The notes below the pieces were generated by a model. That model searched no databases and was not told the DNA's origin. It worked only from the letters and a program-made list of their open reading frames with translations. A stretch of DNA of 64,000 nucleotides from Psychrobacillus vulpis (GTDB taxonomy: Bacteria; Bacillota; Bacilli; Bacillales_A; Planococcaceae): positions 27,865 to 91,864 of the forward strand of contig NZ_VDGI01000018.1 in NCBI RefSeq assembly GCF_006861825.1, written 5' to 3'. A program made the translations under genes and the position numbers. Each line of letters begins with the position of its first letter. Position 1 is the first letter of the stretch. Positions 52,440 to 60,634 of this stretch are shown piece by piece.

Positions 52440-52763
52440 TTATTGTGGATATCCCCCTTGTGGGAATCCTCCTTGTGGGAATCCTTGTTGCGGAAATCCC
52501 CCTTGTGGATACTGATTCATAAAAGGGTATGCTTGTTGTGGTGGATTTACGACTACATTCCGATTGGTTACTGTATAAAAATGTTGTGGCACATTGACAG
52601 TATGTTCTCGATTAACATTTACAATCGGATGAATGACAGGTTGCATTCTCGGTAAAAATGAATCGCGCACTCTATATTGTGGAGGGCATACAACTGGCTG
52701 AGCAGCTGGTTGCTGCCACGGTACTTGTTGGCATGAGTTACAATGTTTACGATATGGGTCCAT
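52440..52763 (-). CDS. CotD-like spore coat protein
   Basis: A 107-residue protein with the CotD-family core (PVIHPIVNVNREHTVNVPQHFYTV) after a cysteine-containing N-terminus (RKHCNSCQQV). The last 20 residues are a Gly/Phe/Pro/Gln repeat (QGGFPQQGFPQGGFPQGGYP) similar to low-complexity tails of other coat proteins. A good AAGGAGG precedes the ATG. Expression would be expected from a late mother-cell sigma factor; no sigma-K promoter was confirmed by eye. Family assignment is by motif and moderately sure. Confidence 0.72.
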   Translation of the reverse strand: MDPYRKHCNSCQQVPWQQPAAQPVVCPPQYRVRDSFLPRMQPVIHPIVNVNREHTVNVPQHFYTVTNRNVVVNPPQQAYPFMNQYPQGGFPQQGFPQGGFPQGGYPQ

Positions 52764-53004
52764 ACTAAATTCACCTCCTTCTTACCTTATACTAGTAAAT
52801 GCAAAAAACAGTGTTTCAGATAGACAAACACCTCAATACACTACAAATAAAAAGGGAGCGTCTCTCTATAAAAGACGTTCTGTTAGACGAAATGAACATT
52901 TAGGCAATACTGCTATGATAACTATAGTAAGAGCCAAGTTTTTATACTTTTCCTATTCCTAACATTAATATTTGTGTGTGATGTTTATTACATCTAGATT
53001 CTTA

Positions 53005-53182
53005 CTAGCTATACCCTTTTTTCGGATGGGCGTTTATCATAACTTTAACTCCAAATTTCTTTAGAAATATCCACGATGTATTTAAGTTTTTCCCATTGCT
53101 GCTCTTCTGTTTGTTGCTATGATATGGAATCTAATACAAATTGCGGGCTAATAGATGACTTTTCTAGTGGTAGAATTATAAG
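53005..53182 (-). pseudogene. Possible relic of a decayed protein-coding gene
   Basis: One minus-strand frame reads LEKSSISPQFVLDSIS, a stop at 53117-53119, then QQTEEQQWEKLKYIVDIS. Shifting frame by one base lets it continue as KKFGVKVMINAHPKKGYS to a stop at 53005-53007. Together this looks like the end of a protein with one nonsense and one frameshift mutation. I do not recognise the family, and chance cannot be excluded. Confidence 0.25.
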
Positions 53183-53297
53183 TTAATTATTATATAATCA
53201 TTAATTTACTTCTCCAATTTTAGCAAATCTACGTACAATTAGTTTTAATATTACAGGTTTTGGAGATAACTCTGAATAAACAGAAACAGTATATCAT

Positions 53298-53326
53298 TTG
53301 ATTTCATGTCAGTATATTAGTATAGT
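53298..53326 (+). promoter_or_regulatory. Promoter of the BCCT transporter gene
   Basis: TTGATT (53298-53303), a 17-bp spacer and TATAGT (53321-53326) lie 38 bases upstream of the start codon. Confidence 0.6.
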
Positions 53327-53363
53327 AAGGCATTTAAACTAAATATACCTTTGAGGGGGAAAT

Positions 53364-54857
53364 ATGAAGAAACTATCCATAGTATTTTATCTTACAATGG
53401 TCTTAATCATTTTGGCCGTCGGGTATGGAGCCTTAGCACCCGAGAGTTTTGAAACAATTACCACAACCATTAAAAGTTTTGTTGCATCGACTTTTGGTTG
53501 GTACTATATGCTACTTATGACGTTTATGTTAGCGCTCAGTGTGTTTTTTATCTTGAGCCCTTATGGAAAAATCAGACTTGGGAAGGACGCAGATCGTCCT
53601 CAGTTTTCTACCATTACATGGATCTCTATGCTGTTTTCCGCAGGCATGGGTATTGGGCTTGTATTTTACGGAGCTGCTGAACCTTTATCCCATTATGCAA
53701 TCAATCCTGCAACAGCAGAACCAAATACGGACGCAGCTTTTAAAGAAGCCTTCCGTCAATCTTTCTTCCATTGGGGATTTCATGTTTGGGCTATGTACGG
53801 AGTTATTGCACTGTCACTTGCTTTCTTTCAGTTCCGTAAAGGGGAACCAGGTCTAATCTCATCCACATTGAAGCCAATTTTTGGAGAAAGAATGAAAGGA
53901 CCGTTTGGTATTCTTGTCGATGTACTAGCTGTTTTTGCAACAGCTTTTGGTGTCTCTACCTCGCTCGGCATTGGTGCTATTCAAATTAACGCAGGCTTAA
54001 ACTACCTTTTTGGTGTGACAATTGGAATTATTCCTCAGATTATCATTATTGCTATTGTAACCGTTCTTTTTGTTGCTTCTGCATGGTCTGGGCTAAGTAA
54101 GGGTATAAAATATTTATCCAATACAAATCTAGTCCTAGCTCTTGCACTACTTGGCTTTGTCATTATCCTTGGTCCAACATTGCTTATTTTTGATATATTC
54201 ACGGATTCTTTTGGGGGTTATTTGTCTAATATCGTTCAAATGAGTTTTCGTACAGCACCACTGAATGCTAGCAATCGCGAATGGCTTAATGATTGGACAA
54301 TTTTCTATTGGGCATGGTGGATTTCATGGGCGCCATTTGTAAGCATGTTCATTGCTCGAGTCTCAAAGGGCCGTACGATTCGAGAATTCGTTACTGGTGT
54401 CCTTGTTGCACCTACACTACTTGGAGCAATTTGGTTTTCGGCTTTTGGTACTACTGCTATTGATATGCAAAAAAGTGGCGTTGCGGATTTAGCACAAGCT
54501 TCTACAGAGTTAACTATATTCGAAATGTTCCATTCGATGCCGTTATCGTCTATAATTTCAATTTTTGCAGTAATGCTTATCGCTTCGTTTTTCATTACAT
54601 CAGCTGACTCAGCAACATTTGTTCTCGGTATGCTTTCGACAAAGGGTTCTCCGACACCTCCAAATAAAGTAAAACTTGCTTGGGGAATTACCTTATCTGT
54701 CATTGCAGTTATTTTGCTTTCAGTTAATGGCCTCGATGCGTTGCAAAATACTATCATCATCGCAGCATTACCATTCTCATTTGTAATGCTGTTAATGGTT
54801 GCATCTTTAATCATGGCTCTAAAAAGTGAAGTGAAACTTATGAAAATAAAAAAATAA
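53364..54857 (+). CDS. opuD: BCCT-family betaine/choline/carnitine transporter (OpuD-like)
   Basis: Secondary transporter of 497 residues with about twelve membrane helices. The glycine-rich segment AGMGIGLVFYGAAEPLSHY and the tryptophan-rich BCCT signature FYWAWWISWAPFVSMFIARVSKGRT are both present; the tryptophan box binds the trimethylammonium group. It most likely imports glycine betaine for osmoprotection, but choline or carnitine are also possible. GAGGGGG precedes the ATG. It is monocistronic, bounded by a bidirectional terminator. Confidence 0.88.
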   Translation: MKKLSIVFYLTMVLIILAVGYGALAPESFETITTTIKSFVASTFGWYYMLLMTFMLALSVFFILSPYGKIRLGKDADRPQFSTITWISMLFSAGMGIGLVFYGAAEPLSHYAINPATAEPNTDAAFKEAFRQSFFHWGFHVWAMYGVIALSLAFFQFRKGEPGLISSTLKPIFGERMKGPFGILVDVLAVFATAFGVSTSLGIGAIQINAGLNYLFGVTIGIIPQIIIIAIVTVLFVASAWSGLSKGIKYLSNTNLVLALALLGFVIILGPTLLIFDIFTDSFGGYLSNIVQMSFRTAPLNASNREWLNDWTIFYWAWWISWAPFVSMFIARVSKGRTIREFVTGVLVAPTLLGAIWFSAFGTTAIDMQKSGVADLAQASTELTIFEMFHSMPLSSIISIFAVMLIASFFITSADSATFVLGMLSTKGSPTPPNKVKLAWGITLSVIAVILLSVNGLDALQNTIIIAALPFSFVMLLMVASLIMALKSEVKLMKIKK

Positions 54858-54884
54858 ATTATATAACACGTGTTAATGACAGAC

Positions 54885-54924
54885 GAAAATACCAAGGGAT
54901 AATCAATACTCCCCTGGTATTTTC
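54885..54924. terminator. Bidirectional terminator between the BCCT and phosphatase genes
   Basis: GAAAATACCAAGGG and CCCCTGGTATTTTC form a long stem with one bulge, flanked by A and T runs. It serves the converging genes on both strands. Confidence 0.8.
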
Positions 54925-54929
54925 ACTTG

Positions 54930-55352
54930 TTAATTGCTATAGATTCTTTCAAGAGCTGCTTTTTGATCTGGCTTAACATTAATTTTGGAACGTATTATTT
55001 TTACTTTGTTCTCTGCTTCATCGACGTTATCAGCTAACCCTAATTCCATTAATGTGGCTACTGCAATGGTACCCGCTCTTCCTCTACCAGTTCCACAGTG
55101 GAAGTATACGTTTTTTCCTTCGTGATAAGCTTTTGTTACTTCATCTACTGCTTTTTTTATAGAAGCATCTTGATGTGGAGCATCATCCATGATCGGTTGA
55201 TGAACACTTAACTCTTCTGCCGGATGATCCTTTTTTTCAGCTCTCAAGTCAAAGATGATATCAATTTTTTCGTTTTCTAATAGGTGCTGTACTCCATCTA
55301 CTCCACCAACGAAAATACGATTTGGAATCAGTGATTCATAGTTTTTCTCCAT
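54930..55352 (-). CDS. Dual-specificity/tyrosine phosphatase family protein
   Basis: A 140-residue phosphatase-like protein with the CX5R active-site loop in YFHCGTGRGRAGTIAVA (cysteine near residue 92) and a plausible general acid in the DDAPHQD region. The fold matches small DSP/PTP-like enzymes of Bacillales. The substrate is unknown. GGTAGGATGCC lies just upstream of the ATG. Confidence 0.8.
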   Translation of the reverse strand: MEKNYESLIPNRIFVGGVDGVQHLLENEKIDIIFDLRAEKKDHPAEELSVHQPIMDDAPHQDASIKKAVDEVTKAYHEGKNVYFHCGTGRGRAGTIAVATLMELGLADNVDEAENKVKIIRSKINVKPDQKAALERIYSN

Positions 55353-55464
55353 TAGGCATCCTACCTTCTCGTTTTATTTTCATTATAACAGGAACTTTTT
55401 GAATGAAGAGTGTAGATTATGAGATAATAGAGGAAGATATATCCTGTGGGAGTGAGGTATTAGT

Positions 55465-56427
55465 ATGATTCGAACGCTTGGTATAACAGCTGATTATGAA
55501 ATTGTAAATGATTTTCAGCTTGAAGATATAAAGAATAATACGTTTGAATGGTATTGGGTAGACATAGGAGAACCTACGAAAGAAGAGGAAATCCTCCTTA
55601 GTTCCTTCTTTCATTTCCATCCACTTGCCATTGAAGACTGCTTACTCCGACTTCAACGTCCAAAAGTAGATTATTATGATGAGCATGCGTTTTTTGTTTT
55701 GCATACATTTAACGAAGAAACACTTGAAGCGGAAGAGCTGAACTTGTTTGTCGGTAAGGAGTTTATCGTATCCTTTCATTTTCCTCCTATGCATGAGTTA
55801 GAACAAGCACGAGATCGAATCATTCGTAATCCAAAGGGTTGGGACCGCGGTGCTATGCATGCTATGTATAATATTGTAGATAAAGTAGTCGATGCTTATT
55901 TTCCGATTATCTATAAAATTGAAGATTATTTAAATGAGATGGAAGATGAGCTTTCAGCTAGTATGCGTCATTTATCGTTGAATCAGATGTTTGACTTACG
56001 TAGCGATTTGCTCCGTTTACGTCGAACCATATTACCAATGCGAGATTTACTATACAGAATCATAAACTCTGAACGGGTAAATTTGCAACAAACAGAACGA
56101 GCCTATTTCGGAGATATTTACGATCATTTATTAAAACTAACAGACATGGTGGAGTCTAACAGAGAGTTGACGGCGGATATTCGAGATAGCCATATGTCCA
56201 TCAACTCTAGTCATATGAACCGAATTATGATGATTTTAACAATAGTATCGACCGTCTTTATTCCTTTAACATTCATCGCTGGTGTGTACGGGATGAACTT
56301 TGAAAATATGCCTGAACTTAAATGGCATTATGGATATTTCATAGTCTTAGGTTTCATGGTTTTTATTGCGATTTCTATGTTTGCTTGGTTTACATTTAAA
56401 GGGTGGTTTAAGTTATTTAAAAACTGA
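55465..56427 (+). CDS. corA: CorA-family magnesium/cobalt transporter
   Basis: Pentameric divalent-cation channel subunit, 320 residues. A large N-terminal cytoplasmic domain is followed by two C-terminal membrane helices, with the selectivity-filter motif YGMNF between them (near residue 281) and a basic C-terminus. AGTGAGG precedes the ATG. It diverges from the phosphatase gene. Confidence 0.93.
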   Translation: MIRTLGITADYEIVNDFQLEDIKNNTFEWYWVDIGEPTKEEEILLSSFFHFHPLAIEDCLLRLQRPKVDYYDEHAFFVLHTFNEETLEAEELNLFVGKEFIVSFHFPPMHELEQARDRIIRNPKGWDRGAMHAMYNIVDKVVDAYFPIIYKIEDYLNEMEDELSASMRHLSLNQMFDLRSDLLRLRRTILPMRDLLYRIINSERVNLQQTERAYFGDIYDHLLKLTDMVESNRELTADIRDSHMSINSSHMNRIMMILTIVSTVFIPLTFIAGVYGMNFENMPELKWHYGYFIVLGFMVFIAISMFAWFTFKGWFKLFKN

Positions 56428-56457
56428 CATCCGCTTACTAAACAAAGCTCCTTCAGA

Positions 56458-56498
56458 CTGCAGACAACAAAAAACGAGTTGTCTACAGTTTTTTTTAT
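56458..56498 (+). terminator. Terminator of corA
   Basis: CTGCAGACAAC and GTTGTCTACAG pair with one mismatch around nine bases, followed by eight T. A similar GAGTTGTCTA segment recurs near 63199, suggesting that it belongs to a repeated unit. Confidence 0.85.
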
Positions 56499-56518
56499 TT
56501 AAATAGGATAAATCAATA

Positions 56519-56884
56519 AGAAAATCGTTGAAACGGCTCCCTTTCCGCGGGCGTTGCCTCAGTCTCCTCGCTTCGAGGGCACTGAAAAAGTGGTTTCTAA
56601 TAAATTTTTTATCAAATAGTCGTTAAGAGAATTTATCGCTTTGGCATTTGCTTTCCGCGGGCGAGAGACGAGCCTCCTCCTACGCTTCGCTTCGTGCGGG
56701 GTCTCGTCTGTCTCGCTTTCCCGCAGGAGTCTCATGCGTCGCGCTAAATTCTCTTAAATAAATACAGCAAATAGTTCCTACAAAAATACTGATTCGAGTT
56801 TTTCAGTGCCCTCCTCGCTTCGCTGTGGGGTCTTCGACTAACGCTATTCCCGCAGGAGTGTCGCCTTTTTCAATGATTTTCTAG
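56519..56884. repeat. Palindrome family B, copy 1, split by a MITE-like element
   Basis: The left part starts AGAAAATCGTTGAAA and runs through CTTTCCGCGGGCGTTGCC; the right part ends GTCGCC ... TTTCAATGATTTTCTAG. The outer arms are complementary. Compared with the intact copy at 57083, the sequence is interrupted at CCTCGCTTCG by the element at 56575-56811. Confidence 0.8.
56575..56811. mobile_element. MITE-like element, copy 2 (237 bp)
   Basis: Almost identical to the element at 253-490, with the same ends (GAGGGCACTGAAAAA and TTTTTCAGTGCCC). It is bounded by a perfect 10-bp direct repeat TCCTCGCTTC (56565-56574 and 56812-56821). The target, palindrome family B, carries that 10-mer only once in its uninterrupted copy at 57083-57200, so the insertion and target duplication can be read directly. 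It has no coding capacity. The high identity of the two copies suggests recent activity. Confidence 0.82.
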
Positions 56885-57017
56885 AAATAAAAAAGTAGAG
56901 TGGGCACAGTTGGATCCCCTCTTTTGGATAACTTCGTACAATGATTCAATTCGAAGAAGAAAAACCCTGAGACTTCTGCGGAAAAACGGAGTGGCAAGAC
57001 CCATCACGAGCGTATTT

Positions 57018-57032
57018 GGGCACTGAAAAAGT
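57018..57032. repeat. Solitary MITE terminal repeat
   Basis: GGGCACTGAAAAAGT matches the left end of the MITE-like elements, but the sequence that follows differs and no partner end is found nearby. It may be a degraded copy or an end of a different family member. Confidence 0.45.
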
Positions 57033-57082
57033 CCCTATTATTCAACTTTTACAGATGTGGTTGTCCATTAGTCCAATCAATA

Positions 57083-57200
57083 AGAAAATCGTTGAAATGC
57101 TCCCTTTCCGCGGGCGTTGCCTCAGTCTCCTCGCTTCGCTGTGGGGTCTCCGACCAACGCTATTCCCGCAGGAGTGTCGCCTTTTTCAATGATTTTCTAG
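57083..57200. repeat. Palindrome family B, intact copy
   Basis: About 118 bp from AGAAAATCGTTGAAA to TTTCAATGATTTTCTAG, with GC-rich inner segments (CCGCGGGCGTTGCC ... CTATTCCCGCAGGAGTG). It is the uninterrupted reference for the two split copies at 56519 and 63390. Non-coding. Confidence 0.8.
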
Positions 57201-57329
57201 AAATAAAAAAATTTGGAATTCTCTCCATGCGTCAAACGTTACAAGAAATTGAAATCAACATGGCTTTTCGTTAGTTTCTAGGAATTTATGAGCGTCATTT
57301 TCATTGAAATAGCTAATTTTGTCAGCTCC

Positions 57330-58142
57330 TTATTGATTGGACGTCCAATAGTAAAACAAAGCAACAAAAGACAATTTTTCTGTTTGCGATAAATCCTGTG
57401 CGAGCGATACGTGAACATTCATCGCCTGTACTTCAAATGCCGGGTGTGTAGCATATGGGAACATTCCAAAACGGTACGTTGCGAGGCGTTTTCCGTTTAT
57501 ATCATTGATATCAATATCTCCATACATACTCTTTGCTTCCATTTGATGCGTTTTTTCATTGTTTGCATCGAAAATAATTGCTCTGTTCTTCACTGAGACC
57601 GTTGGTAGAACGATAGTGGATTTATGTGATTTTGTGTGATCATTCACTTTTATTTGCATAAACCGAAGTTTGTTTTTTATTGTAAATTGACATACTAGTT
57701 TCCCGTCCATTGATTTCAAGTCGTATGTAATAGGAAAGAACATGCCTCCCTTTAATATTGCAAACACAGATAACTTGCGTATTAATGGAAAATCTTCAGA
57801 AGGTGAAATCTTGTAAAGTCGTTCTCCTGTACTCGAAACTAAGTAACTTTGAGGAATTATCGATACGTCTCGCTGAAAGTTAAGTTCTTTAACTGGGAAG
57901 TCAACTGAATAAAATCGAGTGTCTACTTTCTCCTCATTTGGCAATTTATCTGCTGCATTTTGAAAGAAAAAAGAAGTACCGAATAAAATTAATAGTGTAA
58001 ATCCCGTTATAAAATTCGTCTCAAAGTCATTCCACATTACATCTCGAAAGATAATTATCAACACTAAATAAATAGCTAAAGTAAGTAACGATCCAAGCTT
58101 TGTATACTTTGCGGTTCGTTCATATATATGCTTCATGTTCAA
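57330..58142 (-). CDS. Conserved hypothetical membrane-anchored protein
   Basis: A 270-residue protein that I do not recognise with certainty. Two membrane helices (about 19-35 and 43-60) are followed by a soluble domain of about 200 residues rich in beta strands (YLVSSTGERLYKISPS, KLVCQFTIKNKLRFMQIKV). The strand pattern recalls tubby/LURP-like barrels, but this is only an impression. The start at 58142 is plausible, with a GGAAGGGG sequence upstream. It is a single gene after the repeat cluster. Confidence 0.7.
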   Translation of the reverse strand: MNMKHIYERTAKYTKLGSLLTLAIYLVLIIIFRDVMWNDFETNFITGFTLLILFGTSFFFQNAADKLPNEEKVDTRFYSVDFPVKELNFQRDVSIIPQSYLVSSTGERLYKISPSEDFPLIRKLSVFAILKGGMFFPITYDLKSMDGKLVCQFTIKNKLRFMQIKVNDHTKSHKSTIVLPTVSVKNRAIIFDANNEKTHQMEAKSMYGDIDINDINGKRLATYRFGMFPYATHPAFEVQAMNVHVSLAQDLSQTEKLSFVALFYYWTSNQ

Positions 58143-58217
58143 TACCCCTTCCTCCCTTATGAATACGAATGAAAGTTAGAAATAGTTTCATAAGTTCACG
58201 ATAGAAGTAGTAGCAAT

Positions 58218-58266
58218 AAAAAATACCTTTGAGAAGTTATTAGACAACCCCTCAAAGGTATTTTTT
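58218..58266. terminator. Terminator downstream of the 123-residue membrane protein gene
   Basis: AAAATACCTTTGAG and CTCAAAGGTATTTT form a perfect long stem, flanked by A and T runs on both sides, so it works in either direction. Confidence 0.8.
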
Positions 58267-58636
58267 ACTCGATTGCTCGACCAAACATTTTTTTTAAGAA
58301 ATAGGCTAGCACGTATAAACAAACTAATACAAAAACAATTAATAATATTAATTCTAAAGTTGATGATAGACTAAATGGTTGCAAGAATATACGAAATAAT
58401 ACGAGTAGATAAATTGTACCTGCGATGCCTGCTAGTATTACAACTCCTATTATGGAGAGTTGTACGTATGTGAGCTTTCTTATGTGACTTCGATTTCTAA
58501 TGACTTCCAAAATGATAGCAAGTCCTATTATCGTAAACGTTACAATTAATTCACTAAAATACACAGAATTTATAATATATAAGGCAAGCAGTACAATCAT
58601 AATATACTTATAAAATTCGTCTATTTGCTTCAGCAC
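58265..58636 (-). CDS. Hypothetical small membrane protein
   Basis: A 123-residue protein made almost entirely of four hydrophobic helices with short loops, ending in a basic segment (LKKMFGRAIE). The start appears to be GTG at 58636, after TAGGATGTG. It follows the thioesterase gene by 19 bases and could share its transcript. No family is recognised. Confidence 0.65.
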   Translation of the reverse strand: MLKQIDEFYKYIMIVLLALYIINSVYFSELIVTFTIIGLAIILEVIRNRSHIRKLTYVQLSIIGVVILAGIAGTIYLLVLFRIFLQPFSLSSTLELILLIVFVLVCLYVLAYFLKKMFGRAIE

Positions 58637-58655
58637 GTAGTCACATCCTATAATT

Positions 58656-59129
58656 TTAATATTTCATATCTAGTCTTTGTCTACGATGTGCACGTCTAGC
58701 AGGACCTGTTTCAAATAAGCGAGTCTCTTCTTCCGTTTCCGGATGGATTCCAGGTACAGGTACTGGATTCCCGTTGTCATCCACAGCAACCATTGTCACA
58801 AAAGACTCTGTAGTTAGTTTTTCTGCTCCAGTTATTAGGTTCGTGGAGGTCACTCGAACATAGACTTCCATAGACGAACGACCTGTAGAAGAAACGACTG
58901 CCTCTAACTCAAGTACATCCCCAACTTTTGCGGAAGAAAGAAAGTCAACAGAGTCAATAGAAGCTGTTACTACAGCTCCTTTTGCATGTTTCATAGACGA
59001 AATAGCTGCAATTTCATCAATGTAGGCCAATACTTTTCCACCGAAAATTGTTTGGTGATGATTAGTATCTGGTGGAAGGATTAAATGGGTTTGTATTGTT
59101 CTAGATTGACTCATTGGATTTGTGTTCAT
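58656..59129 (-). CDS. Acyl-CoA thioesterase (hotdog fold, YkhA-like)
   Basis: A 157-residue hotdog thioesterase. Family features are the N-terminal HLILPPDTNHHQTIFGGKVLAYIDE segment with the catalytic-region asparagine/aspartate, and VGDVLELEAVVSSTGRSSMEV. It hydrolyses acyl-CoA esters; chain preference is unknown. It lies 34 bases after an aldehyde dehydrogenase gene and before a small membrane protein gene. Confidence 0.9.
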   Translation of the reverse strand: MNTNPMSQSRTIQTHLILPPDTNHHQTIFGGKVLAYIDEIAAISSMKHAKGAVVTASIDSVDFLSSAKVGDVLELEAVVSSTGRSSMEVYVRVTSTNLITGAEKLTTESFVTMVAVDDNGNPVPVPGIHPETEEETRLFETGPARRAHRRQRLDMKY

Positions 59130-59163
59130 GATGTATTGCTCCCTTTATTGTATGTTTTTTCGG

Positions 59164-60594
59164 TTAATCAAATGATGTTTTCATCGAAATTAACTTTAAT
59201 TCCGTCATTTCTTCTACTGCATACTTCACGCCTTCACGGCCGTACCCACTCATTTTTACCCCACCATACGGCATATTGTCAATACGAAAAGTTGGAATAT
59301 CATTAATAATAACTGCTCCTGCTTGAATTTCGTTCGTCGCATGCATAGCATCCATTATATTTGGCGTAAATATACCTGCGTTTAATCCAAAGTCGGAATC
59401 ATTTACAAGATCAATAGCTTCATTTAAGTTTTTATACGGCAAAACGGAAACAATTGGTGCAAAAACTTCTTTGCAAACAACAGACATCTCTTTTGTAACA
59501 TTCGTAAGCACAGTGGGGGACATTGTACGTTCTGTAAAATCTCCACCTGTGGCTACATTCGCACCTTGTTCGATTGCTTCCTCTATCCATTCACGGATTC
59601 TACTAACTTCCTTTGGATTGATCATAGCACTAATATCTGTTGTTTCATTCAAAGGATCTCCAACAATTAGGTTTCTAGTTTCTTCTGTAAATAACTGAAC
59701 AAATTCTGTATAAATAGATTCTTGCACGTAAATTCTTTGTAATGAAATACATACTTGACCAGCAAATCCAAACGCACCATCTACACATCTTTTAATAATT
59801 TTATTCAGAGGTACTCCAGGCTCTACAATAAGAGCTGAATTACTTCCAAGTTCTAGTGTAATTTTACGTAGACCAATTTTTTCTTTAATAGATAATCCCA
59901 CAGGTACACTTCCTGTAAATGTAACTTTCTTAACTGCTGGATGTGTTGTTAATACTTCACTTAGTTCACTACCACTTCCTGTTACAATTTGGAGTGCACC
60001 ATCAGGAAGACCTGCTTGTTTAAAAATTTCAGCGAGAACTAGGGCACTTCTTGGTGTTGCTGAAGAAGGCTTCAACACAACCGTATTTCCTACCGCAAAA
60101 GCTGGTCCTAGCTTATGTGCAATTAAATTGGCTGGAAAATTGAATGGCGAGATAGCAGATACTACTCCAATTGCTTCTCTTCTCGTCCAACCTATTCTGC
60201 CTCCTGCTCCAGGTGCGGCATCCATAGGAATAGTTTCACCTTGAATTTGCTTAGCTGCTTCTGCTGAAAATTGATACGTAGCAATTGTGCGATCATATTC
60301 TGCCCTGGCTGCCTTCAAAGGCTTCCCAGCTTCTTCTGATAAAATACGTGCAAGCTCTTCTTTTCTTTCTCGAAGAATTTCCACCACTTTGTATAATAAC
60401 TCTGCCCGATCGTACGCCGTCCATTTTTTAAAAGAAGAAAAAGCAATCTCTGCACCTTCAATTGCCCTTTGGACATCCTCTTTTGTTGCTTTTGCTACGT
60501 TCCCTATTACTTTTCCAGTGTAAGGAGCTATTAACTCGGTAAAATTAGTTGTTTTCTCCCATGCTCCATTTATCCAAATATGCCCATCCATCAT
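59164..60594 (-). CDS. NAD(P)-dependent aldehyde dehydrogenase
   Basis: ALDH superfamily enzyme of 476 residues. The catalytic glutamate is in KITLELGSNSA and the catalytic cysteine in FGFAGQVCISLQR (near residue 280); the NAD-binding KPSSATPRSAL and FTGSVPVG segments are present. It resembles the non-phosphorylating aldehyde dehydrogenases of the lactaldehyde/glycolaldehyde group, but the substrate cannot be set from sequence. It is upstream of the thioesterase gene on the same strand. Confidence 0.9.
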   Translation of the reverse strand: MMDGHIWINGAWEKTTNFTELIAPYTGKVIGNVAKATKEDVQRAIEGAEIAFSSFKKWTAYDRAELLYKVVEILRERKEELARILSEEAGKPLKAARAEYDRTIATYQFSAEAAKQIQGETIPMDAAPGAGGRIGWTRREAIGVVSAISPFNFPANLIAHKLGPAFAVGNTVVLKPSSATPRSALVLAEIFKQAGLPDGALQIVTGSGSELSEVLTTHPAVKKVTFTGSVPVGLSIKEKIGLRKITLELGSNSALIVEPGVPLNKIIKRCVDGAFGFAGQVCISLQRIYVQESIYTEFVQLFTEETRNLIVGDPLNETTDISAMINPKEVSRIREWIEEAIEQGANVATGGDFTERTMSPTVLTNVTKEMSVVCKEVFAPIVSVLPYKNLNEAIDLVNDSDFGLNAGIFTPNIMDAMHATNEIQAGAVIINDIPTFRIDNMPYGGVKMSGYGREGVKYAVEEMTELKLISMKTSFD

Positions 60595-60634
60595 TTATCC
60601 TGCACCTCCATTTTAGGTTAGTATATCACGACGG

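Larger units (their letters stand above)
52764..53363. other. AT-rich spacer before the BCCT transporter
   Basis: About 600 bases without an intact gene. It contains a possible gene relic on the minus strand (53005-53182) and the promoter of the transporter gene (53298-53326). Confidence 0.5.
56428..57329. other. Repeat-dense spacer after corA
   Basis: The 900 bases hold the corA terminator, two copies of palindrome family B (56519-56884 and 57083-57200), a MITE-like element inside the first, and a solitary MITE end at 57018. No gene is supported. Confidence 0.7.

Noticed and set aside
57092..57274. 60-codon frame over the family B palindrome
   Set aside because: It translates the repeat; the equivalent frame is not preserved in the other copies.
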